From Pseudomonas rhodesiae (GTDB lineage: Bacteria > Pseudomonadota > Gammaproteobacteria > Pseudomonadales > Pseudomonadaceae): a stretch of DNA of 61,375 nucleotides. Made by a program: the position numbers and the translations under genes. The DNA lies in NCBI RefSeq assembly GCF_007858255.1, contig NZ_VFEU01000029.1:1-61375 (forward strand), written 5' to 3'. How positions within the stretch are numbered: position 1 is the stretch's first letter; each line of letters starts with the position of its first letter. This document shows positions 27,002-36,343 of the stretch, piece by piece. A model generated the notes under the pieces. That model did not search any database, was not told where the DNA came from, and saw nothing but the letters and a program-made list of their open reading frames with translations.

Positions 27002-28705
27002 TTACGCCGCAGCTTTTTGGGTAGCCGCTTCGATTTTACGTGTGATGTACCACTGTTGAGTAATCGACAACACGTTGTTGACCACCCAGTACAGCACCAG
27101 ACCCGCCGGGAACCACAGGAAGAAGAAGGTGAAGATGATCGGCATCATTTTCATCACCTTGGCCTGCATCGGATCCGGAGGCGTTGGGTTCAGACGCTGC
27201 TGGATAAACATGGTCGCGCCCATGATGATCGGCAGGATAAAGAACGGGTCTTTGATCGACAGGTCAGTTATCCACAGCATGAACGGTGCCTGACGCATTT
27301 CCACGCTTTCCAGGAGTACCCAGTACAGCGACAGGAATACCGGCATCTGTACGAGAATCGGCAAGCATCCACCCAGCGGGTTGATCTTCTCTTTCTTGTA
27401 CAGCTCCATCATGGCCTGCGACATTTTCTGCCGGTCATCACCATGTTGCTCTTTCAATGCAGCCAGTTTCGGCGCCACGGCACGCATGCGCGCCATCGAC
27501 TTGTAGCTGGCGGCCGACAGAGGGAAGAATATGCCCTTGATCAGCATGGTCAGGAAGATGATCGACCAGCCCCAGTTACCGACGATGCTGTGGATATGTT
27601 GCAACAACCAGAAAATCGGTTGAGCAATGAACCACAGAATGCCGTAGTCCACAGTCAATTCCAGACCTGGGGACAACTCTTTGAGCACAGCCTGGCTTTT
27701 CGGGCCGGCATACAGAGTCGCGCTGGTTTCGCCGGTGGCACCGGGCGCGACGGTCAACGACGGGCCGGTGTAGCCAATGATGTAGTTACCCTTGGAGTCC
27801 TTGCGGGCCAGAACCACGTTATTCTGGCCTGGCTGTGGAATCCACGCGGTCACGAAATAGTGCTGCAACCAGGCAACCCAACCGCCGTTCACGTTGTAGG
27901 TGATGGCTGGCTTGGTCTTGTCTTCGCTCACCTTGTCCATGTCTTTCATGGACACTTTTTTGTACGGTTCCGAACTTGTCCACAGGGCGGCGCCCAGGTA
28001 AGTCGCGGTGCCCGTAGCTGTACTGGACGAAGGATCGGAGCTGGCGTCGCGCTTGAGTTGCGCGAACATCGCGCCGTTCCAAGGCTGAGCGCTTTGGTTG
28101 TCGATCAGGTAGGTGACAACAATGTCATACAGGCCACGCTTGAGCGTGAACCGCTTGATGTAGTTGACGCCATCCTTGCTGAACTTCAGGTCTACGACCA
28201 ATTGGTCCTGACCGTCAGCCAGTTGATAACTTTTCTTCTCCGAAGAGAAAACCGGACGACCGGCTTGGCTTGCATCGGGACCGTTGGTACCGATCAGACC
28301 GCTTTGAGCCTGGTAAATACGCTCGCCACCGTTATCGAACAGCTGGAAAGGGATTTCCGGATGGTCTTGGCGGCGTGGATACAGCGGCAGGGTCAGCTTG
28401 GCAACGTCACCACCTTGTGGGTCGACTGCCAGGTCCAACACATCCGTTTTGATCTGGATGAGGTCGGTGCTTGCTGCAACTGGAACTTCGGCGGGCGCCT
28501 TGGCTTCGCCTGCTGCGCGTGGAATGTCATCACTGGCGGCAGCGTTAGTGCCACTTGCCGTGTCGGGAAGTCCCGCAGGTGCAGTGTTGACGGCAACATT
28601 CTGAGTCGGCAGGGCAGCTTGGCCATAGTCTTGGTTCCACTTAAGAACCATAACGTAGGACACGATTGCCAGGGCGACGATCAGGATCGTGCGTTTAATA
28701 TCCAT
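27002..28705 (-). CDS. yidC: Membrane protein insertase YidC
   Basis: YidC inserts and folds inner-membrane proteins, alone or with SecYEG; the ATP synthase a and c subunits are among its usual clients. The 567-residue protein has an N-terminal membrane helix (about residues 6-21). A large periplasmic beta domain follows, preceded by an Ala/Pro-rich linker. A C-terminal core of five helices begins near IFWLLQHIHSIVGNWGWSII and contains GCLPILVQMPVFLSLYWVL. It is followed by the usual partner genes yidD, rnpA and rpmH upstream in the operon. Confidence 0.98.
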   Translation of the reverse strand: MDIKRTILIVALAIVSYVMVLKWNQDYGQAALPTQNVAVNTAPAGLPDTASGTNAAASDDIPRAAGEAKAPAEVPVAASTDLIQIKTDVLDLAVDPQGGDVAKLTLPLYPRRQDHPEIPFQLFDNGGERIYQAQSGLIGTNGPDASQAGRPVFSSEKKSYQLADGQDQLVVDLKFSKDGVNYIKRFTLKRGLYDIVVTYLIDNQSAQPWNGAMFAQLKRDASSDPSSSTATGTATYLGAALWTSSEPYKKVSMKDMDKVSEDKTKPAITYNVNGGWVAWLQHYFVTAWIPQPGQNNVVLARKDSKGNYIIGYTGPSLTVAPGATGETSATLYAGPKSQAVLKELSPGLELTVDYGILWFIAQPIFWLLQHIHSIVGNWGWSIIFLTMLIKGIFFPLSAASYKSMARMRAVAPKLAALKEQHGDDRQKMSQAMMELYKKEKINPLGGCLPILVQMPVFLSLYWVLLESVEMRQAPFMLWITDLSIKDPFFILPIIMGATMFIQQRLNPTPPDPMQAKVMKMMPIIFTFFFLWFPAGLVLYWVVNNVLSITQQWYITRKIEAATQKAAA

Positions 28706-28707
28706 GA

Positions 28708-28953
28708 TTACTCGGCCATCGAAGAAGAACGGGAGGTGGGGACAGGTGGAACCGGGTCATAACCACCGGGATTCCACGGATGACAGCGACCTAAACGACG
28801 AAAGGTCAGCCAGCCACCGCGCAGAAGACCATGATTTTCTATGGCCTCTAACGCGTAGCAGGAACAACTGGGGTAGAAACGACAGTGGTTGGCCATCAGA
28901 GGACTAATGGCGTAGCGGTAAAACTGGATCGGAACGAGGGCCAGTTTACGCAT
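28708..28953 (-). CDS. yidD: Membrane protein insertion efficiency factor YidD
   Basis: The 81-residue YidD is a small membrane-associated protein that helps YidC-dependent insertion. The family pattern is clear: IQFYRYAISPLMANHCRFYPSCSCYALEAIENHG, with the conserved cysteines, then HPWNPGGYDPVP. It lies 2 bp before yidC and overlaps the rnpA 3' end by eight bases, a universally conserved arrangement. Confidence 0.95.
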   Translation of the reverse strand: MRKLALVPIQFYRYAISPLMANHCRFYPSCSCYALEAIENHGLLRGGWLTFRRLGRCHPWNPGGYDPVPPVPTSRSSSMAE

Positions 28954-29353
28954 CGTTGCTGTCTACCCCTACAGTTTCGGTGCTGGCTGGAGGTGCTGGC
29001 TTGTGGGTACGCGCCAAACGTTTCCAGAGCTTGCCGAAATGCTGAATCAATTCGGGGTTTTCTACATCCCCCAAGCCTTTACGCGCGACGATAACAATAT
29101 CCCAACCAACCAGTGTGTCCTGGTGGAGGCGAAACGATTCGCGCATCAGACGCTTGAGGCGATTGCGCTCAACGGAGAGCTTTACGCTCTTTTTGCCGAT
29201 CACCAACCCGAGACGGGGGTGATCCAGATCGTTGTTACGCGCAAGGAGCAGGAGATTTTTCCCCGGAACCTTGCCGGTGGGGGAGTCAAAGACTGCCTTG
29301 AAATGCCGGGGAGTTAGCAGACGCTTTTCCCGACTGAAGTCCTGACTCACCAC
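28946..29353 (-). CDS. rnpA: Ribonuclease P protein component
   Basis: RnpA is the protein cofactor of RNase P, which trims tRNA 5' leaders. The 135-residue product contains the signature RNRLKRLMRESFR. Family members start with VSQDFSREKRLLTPRHF, so a GTG start at 29353 was preferred. The open frame runs 31 codons further upstream, through rpmH in another frame. The short distance to rpmH (13 bp) fits the standard rpmH-rnpA operon. Confidence 0.93.
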   Translation of the reverse strand: MVSQDFSREKRLLTPRHFKAVFDSPTGKVPGKNLLLLARNNDLDHPRLGLVIGKKSVKLSVERNRLKRLMRESFRLHQDTLVGWDIVIVARKGLGDVENPELIQHFGKLWKRLARTHKPAPPASTETVGVDSNDA

Positions 29354-29366
29354 CAGTGCCGGATTA

Positions 29367-29501
29367 TCAAACTGCCAGACGCGCACGACCTTTGGCGCGG
29401 CGACGCGACAGGACGGCACGACCGTTCTTGGTAGCCATGCGGGCACGGAAGCCGTGGGTACGGGCGCGTTTGATGGTGCTGGGTTGGAAAGTACGTTTCA
29501 T
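29367..29501 (-). CDS. rpmH: 50S ribosomal protein L34
   Basis: A 44-residue, very basic ribosomal protein. The sequence starts MKRTFQPSTIKRARTHGF and ends in the KGRKRLAV-type tail (here AKGRARLAV-like), complete and typical of gammaproteobacteria. It is too short for most open-frame cut-offs. It faces away from dnaA, with oriC in between. Confidence 0.97.
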   Translation of the reverse strand: MKRTFQPSTIKRARTHGFRARMATKNGRAVLSRRRAKGRARLAV

Positions 29502-29589
29502 GGCGTTGTTACCTGGTTCGTCACAACGGGCCGGAATGGCCCCCGTTTTAAGAGACCGGCGATTCTAGAGAAAGCAAGCCTCTAGGTCA

Positions 29590-30050
29590 ATTTCCAACCA
29601 GCTATTCCTTTAATTAGATCTGAATACGGCAGCGTCGCTGTTTTCACCGTTCAGACACTCATCAACACGAACCTAGATATAGAAATAAAGAAGGAAGTTA
29701 TTTAAAGCTTTTCTGTAAAGCTTATAAAAGCTATGCAGTCCATCCTCTGTGGATAACTGCCTCAAGCCCTTATTCCACTTGATGTACAGAGAATGACAAC
29801 ACAGGGGAGAAACGGTGTTCTGCCTGTGCTGCGCTGTCGGATAAGCTGTGGGTGGAATGGCCTGTTATCCACAGGCCAGTTACCCACAGACTTTCGGACC
29901 TACTTGTGCAACGAGCTCAGGTACGCTTATCCACAGAGCTTATGCACAGACCATCGGTCGGCTTTTTCAAGGTTAAGGCATTGATTTTGGCTGGGGTGTC
30001 AGCAAGCTACATGTGGATAAGTGGACAGCTGATCGCTACAATGGCGGCTG
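29590..30050. other. oriC: Chromosomal replication origin oriC
   Basis: The 585-bp gap between divergent rpmH and dnaA has an AT-rich segment (about 29590-29740). Perfect DnaA boxes are at 29748 and 30012 (TGTGGATAA) and at 29865 and 29927 (TTATCCACA). Near-matches are at 29880 (TTACCCACA) and 29940 (TTATGCACA). Position and content match the experimentally known P. putida and P. aeruginosa origin. Confidence 0.92.
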
Positions 30051-30086
30051 TTTTTGCCTCACCGGCTTTCAACTTAGGGGATATCC

Positions 30087-31604
30087 GTGTCAGTGGAACT
30101 TTGGCAGCAGTGCGTGGAGCTTTTGCGCGATGAGCTGCCTGCCCAGCAATTCAACACCTGGATCCGTCCGCTACAGGTCGAAGCCGAAGGCGACGAGTTG
30201 CGTGTCTACGCGCCCAATCGGTTTGTGCTCGACTGGGTCAACGAGAAGTACCTGAGCCGTGTTCTCGAATTGCTCGACGAACATGGCAATGGTCTCGCCC
30301 CAGTGCTCTCCTTATTAATAGGTAGCAAACGCAGCTCCGCGCCTCGCGCTGCACCTAATGCGCCGCTGGCGGCTGCGGCGTCTCAAGCCCAGGCGGCGAC
30401 CGCACCGGCTGCCCCGACGCCTTCCGTTGCGCCGACGCCCTCCAAATCGTCGACGCAAAAAAATGCGCCGGAGCATGAAGAGCCGTCCCGCGATAGCTTC
30501 GACCCGATGGCAGGAGCCAGTTCCCAACAGGCCCCTGTTCGTGCCGAGCAGCGCACTGTGCAGGTCGAAGGTGCGCTCAAGCACACCAGTTACCTGAACC
30601 GCACATTCACCTTTGAAAACTTCGTCGAGGGTAAATCCAACCAGCTGGCGCGCGCCGCTGCCTGGCAGGTCGCCGACAACCCCAAGCATGGTTACAACCC
30701 GCTCTTCCTTTATGGTGGCGTTGGCTTGGGTAAGACCCACTTGATGCACGCTGTGGGTAACCATCTATTAAAGAAGAATCCGAATGCCAAGGTCGTATAC
30801 CTGCACTCGGAGCGCTTCGTGGCTGATATGGTCAAGGCCTTGCAGCTCAACGCTATCAACGAATTCAAGCGTTTCTATCGCTCTGTTGATGCCTTGCTGA
30901 TCGATGACATTCAATTCTTCGCCCGCAAGGAACGTTCCCAGGAAGAGTTTTTCCACACGTTCAACGCTCTGCTCGAAGGCGGCCAGCAGGTTATTCTGAC
31001 CAGCGACCGTTACCCGAAGGAAATCGAAGGTCTGGAAGAACGCTTGAAGTCCCGCTTCGGCTGGGGCTTGACGGTTGCCGTAGAGCCGCCGGAGCTTGAA
31101 ACCCGCGTCGCGATCCTGATGAAAAAGGCCGACCAGGCCAAGGTCGAGCTTCCCCACGATGCGGCGTTCTTTATCGCCCAACGCATTCGCTCCAACGTGC
31201 GGGAGCTGGAAGGTGCGCTGAAGCGGGTGATTGCCCACTCGCATTTTATGGGCCGCGATATCACGATTGAGCTGATTCGCGAATCTCTGAAAGACCTGCT
31301 GGCTCTGCAAGACAAGCTGGTGAGTGTGGATAACATCCAGCGCACTGTGGCCGAGTACTACAAGATCAAGATTTCCGACCTGCTGTCCAAGCGTCGTTCG
31401 CGCTCGGTAGCACGTCCGCGTCAGGTGGCCATGGCCCTCTCCAAGGAGTTGACCAACCATAGCCTGCCGGAAATCGGTGATGTATTTGGTGGTCGCGACC
31501 ACACCACGGTCTTGCACGCGTGCCGCAAGATCAACGAACTTAAGGAATCCGACGCGGATATTCGCGAGGACTACAAGAACCTGCTGCGTACACTGACTAC
31601 GTGA
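30087..31604 (+). CDS. dnaA: Chromosomal replication initiator DnaA
   Basis: DnaA binds the oriC boxes and opens the duplex. The 505-residue protein starts at a GTG (30087). Domain I begins SVELWQQCVELLRDELPAQQFNTWI. A long Ala/Pro-rich domain II linker covers about residues 85-170. The AAA+ domain has the P-loop GGVGLGKTH and Walker B LLIDDIQF. Domain IV contains GGRDHTTVLHACRKI, the DnaA signature that reads the boxes. A perfect DnaA box lies inside the gene at 31325. It is the first gene of the dnaA-dnaN-recF-gyrB operon. Confidence 0.99.
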   Translation: MSVELWQQCVELLRDELPAQQFNTWIRPLQVEAEGDELRVYAPNRFVLDWVNEKYLSRVLELLDEHGNGLAPVLSLLIGSKRSSAPRAAPNAPLAAAASQAQAATAPAAPTPSVAPTPSKSSTQKNAPEHEEPSRDSFDPMAGASSQQAPVRAEQRTVQVEGALKHTSYLNRTFTFENFVEGKSNQLARAAAWQVADNPKHGYNPLFLYGGVGLGKTHLMHAVGNHLLKKNPNAKVVYLHSERFVADMVKALQLNAINEFKRFYRSVDALLIDDIQFFARKERSQEEFFHTFNALLEGGQQVILTSDRYPKEIEGLEERLKSRFGWGLTVAVEPPELETRVAILMKKADQAKVELPHDAAFFIAQRIRSNVRELEGALKRVIAHSHFMGRDITIELIRESLKDLLALQDKLVSVDNIQRTVAEYYKIKISDLLSKRRSRSVARPRQVAMALSKELTNHSLPEIGDVFGGRDHTTVLHACRKINELKESDADIREDYKNLLRTLTT

Positions 31605-31642
31605 TGACACCAGCGCAGCTTATTAAGGCAAGGGACTAGACC

Positions 31643-32746
31643 ATGCATTTCACCATTCAACGCGAAGCCCTGTTGAAACCCCTGCAACTGGTCGCAGGCG
31701 TCGTCGAGCGCCGTCAGACCTTGCCGGTACTCTCTAACGTATTGCTGGTGGTCGAAGGCCAGCAATTGTCCTTGACCGGTACCGACCTGGAAGTCGAGTT
31801 GGTGGGTCGTGTGCAGTTGGAAGAGCCTGCTGAACCGGGCGAGATCACCGTACCGGCGCGCAAGTTGATGGATATTTGCAAAAGCCTGCCGAACGATGCG
31901 CTGATCGACATCAAGGTTGATGAACAGAAGCTGGTGGTAAAAGCTGGCCGTAGCCGTTTCACTCTGTCCACGCTGCCGGCCAATGATTTCCCGACCGTCG
32001 AAGAGGGTCCTGGCTCGCTGACGTGCAGCCTGGAACAGAGCAAACTGCGTCGTTTGATTGAGCGCACCAGCTTCGCCATGGCCCAGCAGGATGTGCGGTA
32101 TTACCTGAACGGCATGTTGCTTGAAGTATCCGAAGGCGTCATCCGCGCGGTCGCTACCGACGGTCACCGCTTGGCGATGTGCTCGATGCGCGCCGATATC
32201 GGTCAGCCCGATCGTCATCAAGTTATCGTGCCACGCAAAGGTATTCTTGAACTGGCACGCCTGCTCACTGAGCCGGACGGCAATGTGAGCATCGTGTTGG
32301 GTCAGCATCACATCCGCGCCACTACGGGCGAATTCACGTTCACCTCCAAGCTGGTTGATGGCAAGTTCCCGGATTACGAGCGTGTATTGCCTAAAGGTGG
32401 CGACAAGCTGGTGATCGGCGATCGCCAGGCGCTACGCGAAGCGTTCAGTCGTACTGCCATTCTGTCCAACGAAAAGTACCGTGGTATCCGTCTGCAACTG
32501 GCCAATGGTCAGCTGAAGATCCAGGCTAACAACCCAGAACAGGAAGAAGCGGAAGAAGAAGTGGGCGTCGACTACAACGGCGGCTCGCTGGAAATCGGCT
32601 TCAACGTGAGCTACCTCTTGGACGTGCTGGGTGTGATGACTACCGAACAGGTTCGCCTGATTCTGTCGGACTCCAACAGCAGCGCGCTGGTGCAGGAATC
32701 CGATAACGACGACTCGGCTTATGTTGTCATGCCGATGCGCCTGTAA
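31643..32746 (+). CDS. dnaN: DNA polymerase III beta sliding clamp
   Basis: The 367-residue beta clamp holds polymerases on DNA as a ring dimer. The N-terminal sequence MHFTIQREALLKPLQLVAGVVERRQTLPVLSNVLL, three similar clamp domains and the C-terminal YVVMPMRL, which forms part of the client-binding pocket, are all typical. It lies between dnaA (38 bp) and recF (20 bp). Confidence 0.99.
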   Translation: MHFTIQREALLKPLQLVAGVVERRQTLPVLSNVLLVVEGQQLSLTGTDLEVELVGRVQLEEPAEPGEITVPARKLMDICKSLPNDALIDIKVDEQKLVVKAGRSRFTLSTLPANDFPTVEEGPGSLTCSLEQSKLRRLIERTSFAMAQQDVRYYLNGMLLEVSEGVIRAVATDGHRLAMCSMRADIGQPDRHQVIVPRKGILELARLLTEPDGNVSIVLGQHHIRATTGEFTFTSKLVDGKFPDYERVLPKGGDKLVIGDRQALREAFSRTAILSNEKYRGIRLQLANGQLKIQANNPEQEEAEEEVGVDYNGGSLEIGFNVSYLLDVLGVMTTEQVRLILSDSNSSALVQESDNDDSAYVVMPMRL

Positions 32747-32766
32747 CCATGCTCAGCAGAAGCTAG

Positions 32767-33870
32767 ATGTCCCTCAGTCGCGTCTCGGTCACCGCGGTGC
32801 GCAATCTGCACCCGGTGACCTTCTCCCCCTCCCCTCGCATCAATATCCTCCACGGCGCCAATGGCAGTGGCAAAACCAGTGTGCTGGAAGCCATTCATTT
32901 GTTGGGGCTCGCGCGTTCTTTTCGCAGTGCTCGTCTTTTACCGGTTATTCAATACGAACAGTTGGCTTGCACCGTGTTTGGCCAGGTCGAACTGGCTGAG
33001 GGTGGGCACAGCAGTTTGGGAATATCCCGTGATCGCGGGGGCGAGTTTCAGATCCGTATAGATGGGCAAAATGCTCGCAGCGCCGCTCAGTTAGCCGAAA
33101 TTCTGCCGTTGCAGCTGATCAATCCGGATAGCTTCCGGCTACTGGAAGGTGCGCCAAAAATACGCAGGCAATTCCTCGATTGGGGAGTGTTCCACGTGGA
33201 ACCGCGATTTATGGCCACATGGCAGCGTCTGCAGAAGGCCCTGCGGCAGCGGAACTCGTGGCTGCGGCATGGTACACTTGACGCCGCTTCGCAAGCGGCC
33301 TGGGACCGTGAACTGTGCCTGGCCAGCGACGAAATAGATGAATACCGCCGTGCCTACATCAAAGCCTTGAAACCAGTCTTTGAACAGACCTTGAAAGAGT
33401 TACTGGATCTCGAAGGGCTGACGCTGAGCTACTACCGTGGTTGGGACAAAGAGCGTGAACTCAGTGCAGTTCTCGCCACGTCCTTGCAGCGGGACCAGCA
33501 GATTGGTCACACCCAGGCCGGCCCTCAACGGGCTGATTTGCGTCTTAGATTAGGCGCTCATAATGCCGCGGACATCTTGTCCCGCGGTCAGCAAAAGTTG
33601 GTGGTGTGCGCTCTGCGTATCGCCCAGGGCCACTTGGTGAGCCAGGCCCGGCGCGGTCAATGTATTTATCTGGTGGATGACTTGCCGTCCGAACTCGACG
33701 AGCAACATCGCCGTTCGTTATGCCGCTTGTTGGAAGACTTACGCTGCCAAGTGTTTATCACTTGTGTAGACCACGAATTATTGAGGGAAGGCTGGCAGAC
33801 GGAAACGCCAGTCGCTTTGTTCCACGTGGAACAAGGCCGTATCACCCAGACCCACGACCATCGGGAGTGA
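32767..33870 (+). CDS. recF: DNA replication and repair protein RecF
   Basis: RecF is an SMC-like ATPase that helps load RecA at gaps. The 367-residue protein has the Walker A motif HGANGSGKTSVLEAIHLLG near residue 30. The ABC-type signature ILSRGQQKLVV and Walker B YLVDDLPSELD follow, giving the usual order. It carries two parS sites in its coding sequence (33188 and 33818). gyrB starts 4 bp after its stop. Confidence 0.98.
   Translation: MSLSRVSVTAVRNLHPVTFSPSPRINILHGANGSGKTSVLEAIHLLGLARSFRSARLLPVIQYEQLACTVFGQVELAEGGHSSLGISRDRGGEFQIRIDGQNARSAAQLAEILPLQLINPDSFRLLEGAPKIRRQFLDWGVFHVEPRFMATWQRLQKALRQRNSWLRHGTLDAASQAAWDRELCLASDEIDEYRRAYIKALKPVFEQTLKELLDLEGLTLSYYRGWDKERELSAVLATSLQRDQQIGHTQAGPQRADLRLRLGAHNAADILSRGQQKLVVCALRIAQGHLVSQARRGQCIYLVDDLPSELDEQHRRSLCRLLEDLRCQVFITCVDHELLREGWQTETPVALFHVEQGRITQTHDHRE
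33188..33203. promoter_or_regulatory. parS: parS site inside recF (one mismatch)
   Basis: TGTTCCACGTGGAACC matches the pseudomonad parS palindrome TGTTCCACGTGGAACA except for the last base. ParB should load here; it lies about 3 kb from oriC. Confidence 0.85.
33818..33833. promoter_or_regulatory. parS: parS site inside recF (perfect palindrome)
   Basis: TGTTCCACGTGGAACA is a perfect 16-bp palindrome, extended by one more pair (T...A) outside. It lies at the 3' end of recF and is the expected ParB loading site for the parAB genes at 16.8-18.4 kb. Confidence 0.92.
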
Positions 33871-33874
33871 AGGC

Positions 33875-36292
33875 ATGAGCGAAGAAAACACGTACGACTC
33901 GACCAGCATTAAAGTGCTGAAAGGTTTGGATGCCGTACGCAAACGTCCCGGTATGTACATTGGCGACACTGATGACGGTAGCGGTCTGCACCACATGGTG
34001 TTCGAGGTGGTCGACAACTCCATCGACGAAGCTCTGGCCGGTCACTGCGACGACATCAGCATCATCATCCATCCGGATGAGTCCATCACAGTGCGCGACA
34101 ACGGTCGTGGTATCCCGGTGGATGTGCATAAAGAAGAAGGCGTATCTGCGGCAGAGGTCATCATGACCGTGCTCCACGCCGGCGGTAAATTCGACGACAA
34201 CTCCTATAAAGTTTCCGGCGGATTGCACGGTGTAGGTGTTTCGGTGGTGAACGCTTTGTCTGAAGAGCTGATCCTGACCGTACGTCGTAGCGGCAAGATC
34301 TGGGAGCAGACCTATGTGCACGGTGTGCCTCAAGCGCCTATGGCCATCGTGGGAGACAGCGAAACCACGGGCACCCAGATTCACTTCAAGGCTTCCAGCG
34401 AGACCTTCAAGAATATTCATTTCAGCTGGGACATTCTGGCCAAACGCATCCGTGAACTGTCTTTCCTTAACTCCGGTGTAGGTATCGTCCTCAAAGACGA
34501 GCGCAGCGGTAAGGAAGAACTGTTCAAGTACGAAGGCGGTTTGCGTGCGTTCGTTGAGTACCTGAACACCAACAAGACTCCGGTCAACCAGGTGTTCCAC
34601 TTCAACATCCAGCGTGAAGACGGCATCGGCGTGGAAATCGCCCTGCAATGGAACGACAGCTTCAACGAGAACCTGTTGTGCTTCACCAACAATATTCCGC
34701 AGCGCGACGGGGGGACTCACCTTGTGGGTTTCCGTTCGGCGCTGACACGTAACCTCAATACCTACATCGAAGCCGAAGGCTTGGCCAAGAAGCATAAAGT
34801 CGCCACTACGGGTGACGATGCACGCGAAGGCCTGACGGCGATCATCTCGGTGAAAGTGCCGGACCCTAAGTTCAGCTCCCAGACCAAAGACAAGCTGGTG
34901 TCTTCCGAAGTGAAGACCGCTGTGGAACAGGAGATGGGTAAATACTTCTCCGACTTCCTGCTGGAGAACCCGAACGAGGCCAAGCTGGTTGTCGGCAAGA
35001 TGATCGATGCCGCTCGCGCGCGTGAAGCGGCGCGTAAGGCTCGTGAGATGACCCGTCGTAAAGGCGCGCTGGATATCGCTGGCCTGCCGGGCAAATTGGC
35101 GGACTGCCAAGAGAAAGACCCTGCCCTCTCCGAACTGTACCTGGTGGAAGGTGACTCTGCTGGCGGTTCCGCCAAGCAGGGTCGTAACCGCCGTACCCAA
35201 GCCATCCTGCCGTTGAAAGGTAAGATCCTCAACGTTGAGAAGGCGCGCTTCGACAAGATGATTTCCTCTCAGGAAGTCGGCACCTTGATCACGGCGTTGG
35301 GCTGCGGTATTGGCCGCGAAGAGTACAACATCGACAAATTGCGTTATCACAACATCATCATCATGACCGATGCTGACGTCGACGGTTCGCACATTCGTAC
35401 CCTGCTGCTGACGTTCTTCTTCCGTCAATTGCCAGAGCTGATCGAGCGCGGCTACATCTACATCGCTCAGCCACCCTTGTACAAAGTGAAAAAAGGCAAG
35501 CAAGAGCAATACATCAAAGACGACGACGCCATGGAAGAGTACATGACGCAGTCGGCCCTGGAAGATGCCAGCCTGCACTTGAATGACGAAGCGCCAGGCA
35601 TTTCCGGTGAAGCGTTGGAGCGCCTGGTTAACGACTTCCGAATGGTGATGAAGACCCTCAAGCGCCTGTCGCGCCTGTACCCGCAGGAGTTGACCGAGCA
35701 CTTCATCTACCTGCCGGCCGTTAGCCTGGAACAGCTGAGCGACCACGCAGCAATGCAAGATTGGCTGGCTCAGTATGAAGTGCGTCTGCGCACCGTTGAG
35801 AAATCCGGTCTGGTCTACAAGGCCAGCCTGCGTGAAGACCGTGAGCGTAATGTCTGGCTGCCTGAGGTCGAGCTGATTTCCCACGGCCTGTCGAACTACA
35901 TTACCTTCAACCGCGACTTCTTCGGCAGCAACGATTACAAGACCGTGGTGACACTGGGCGCACAACTAAGCACCCTGCTCGACGACGGTGCTTACATCCA
36001 GCGTGGCGAGCGTAAGAAGCAGGTTAAGGAATTCAAAGAAGCTCTTGACTGGCTGATGGCAGAAAGCACCAAGCGTCACACCATCCAGCGGTACAAAGGT
36101 CTGGGCGAAATGAACCCCGATCAATTGTGGGAAACCACCATGGACCCAAGCCAGCGTCGTATGCTGCGCGTGACCATCGAAGATGCGATTGGCGCGGACC
36201 AGATCTTCAACACCCTCATGGGTGATGCGGTCGAACCTCGTCGTGACTTCATCGAAAGCAACGCCTTGGCAGTTTCTAACTTGGATTTCTAA
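33875..36292 (+). CDS. gyrB: DNA gyrase subunit B
   Basis: GyrB is the ATPase subunit of gyrase, which introduces negative supercoils. The 805-residue protein has the GHKL ATP site (EVVDNSIDEALAGH, DNGRGIPVD, GGLHGVGVSVVNALS). The TOPRIM region contains EGDSAGGSAKQGRNR and DADVDGSHIRTLLL. The C-terminal signature is YKGLGEMNPDQLWETTMDP. The coding sequence is complete, ending ALAVSNLDF. A Tn7-like end begins five bases after the stop, and no usual downstream pseudomonad neighbour is present. Confidence 0.99.
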   Translation: MSEENTYDSTSIKVLKGLDAVRKRPGMYIGDTDDGSGLHHMVFEVVDNSIDEALAGHCDDISIIIHPDESITVRDNGRGIPVDVHKEEGVSAAEVIMTVLHAGGKFDDNSYKVSGGLHGVGVSVVNALSEELILTVRRSGKIWEQTYVHGVPQAPMAIVGDSETTGTQIHFKASSETFKNIHFSWDILAKRIRELSFLNSGVGIVLKDERSGKEELFKYEGGLRAFVEYLNTNKTPVNQVFHFNIQREDGIGVEIALQWNDSFNENLLCFTNNIPQRDGGTHLVGFRSALTRNLNTYIEAEGLAKKHKVATTGDDAREGLTAIISVKVPDPKFSSQTKDKLVSSEVKTAVEQEMGKYFSDFLLENPNEAKLVVGKMIDAARAREAARKAREMTRRKGALDIAGLPGKLADCQEKDPALSELYLVEGDSAGGSAKQGRNRRTQAILPLKGKILNVEKARFDKMISSQEVGTLITALGCGIGREEYNIDKLRYHNIIIMTDADVDGSHIRTLLLTFFFRQLPELIERGYIYIAQPPLYKVKKGKQEQYIKDDDAMEEYMTQSALEDASLHLNDEAPGISGEALERLVNDFRMVMKTLKRLSRLYPQELTEHFIYLPAVSLEQLSDHAAMQDWLAQYEVRLRTVEKSGLVYKASLREDRERNVWLPEVELISHGLSNYITFNRDFFGSNDYKTVVTLGAQLSTLLDDGAYIQRGERKKQVKEFKEALDWLMAESTKRHTIQRYKGLGEMNPDQLWETTMDPSQRRMLRVTIEDAIGADQIFNTLMGDAVEPRRDFIESNALAVSNLDF

Positions 36293-36297
36293 GTTCG

Positions 36298-36343
36298 TGT
36301 AGGTTCACAAAATAGTTGAACATTTTCACAAATAGATGATTCG
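36298..36343 (+). repeat. Transposon terminus with two TnsB-binding-like sites
   Basis: The terminal TGT at 36298 is followed by ACAAAATAGTTGAACATT and then, about 20 bp on, ACAAATAGATGATTCG. Tn7L TnsB sites read ACAAAATAGTTGGGAACT and ACAAAATAGATGGGAACT. Even the TTG/ATG difference between sites one and two is shared. Confidence 0.75.

Noticed and set aside
33842..35965. 707-codon minus-strand frame opposite gyrB
   Set aside because: A codon-bias shadow: its product is a low-complexity His/Val/Gln-rich sequence and gyrB is certain on the other strand. The same holds for the long frames opposite atpA, atpD, yidC and glmS.
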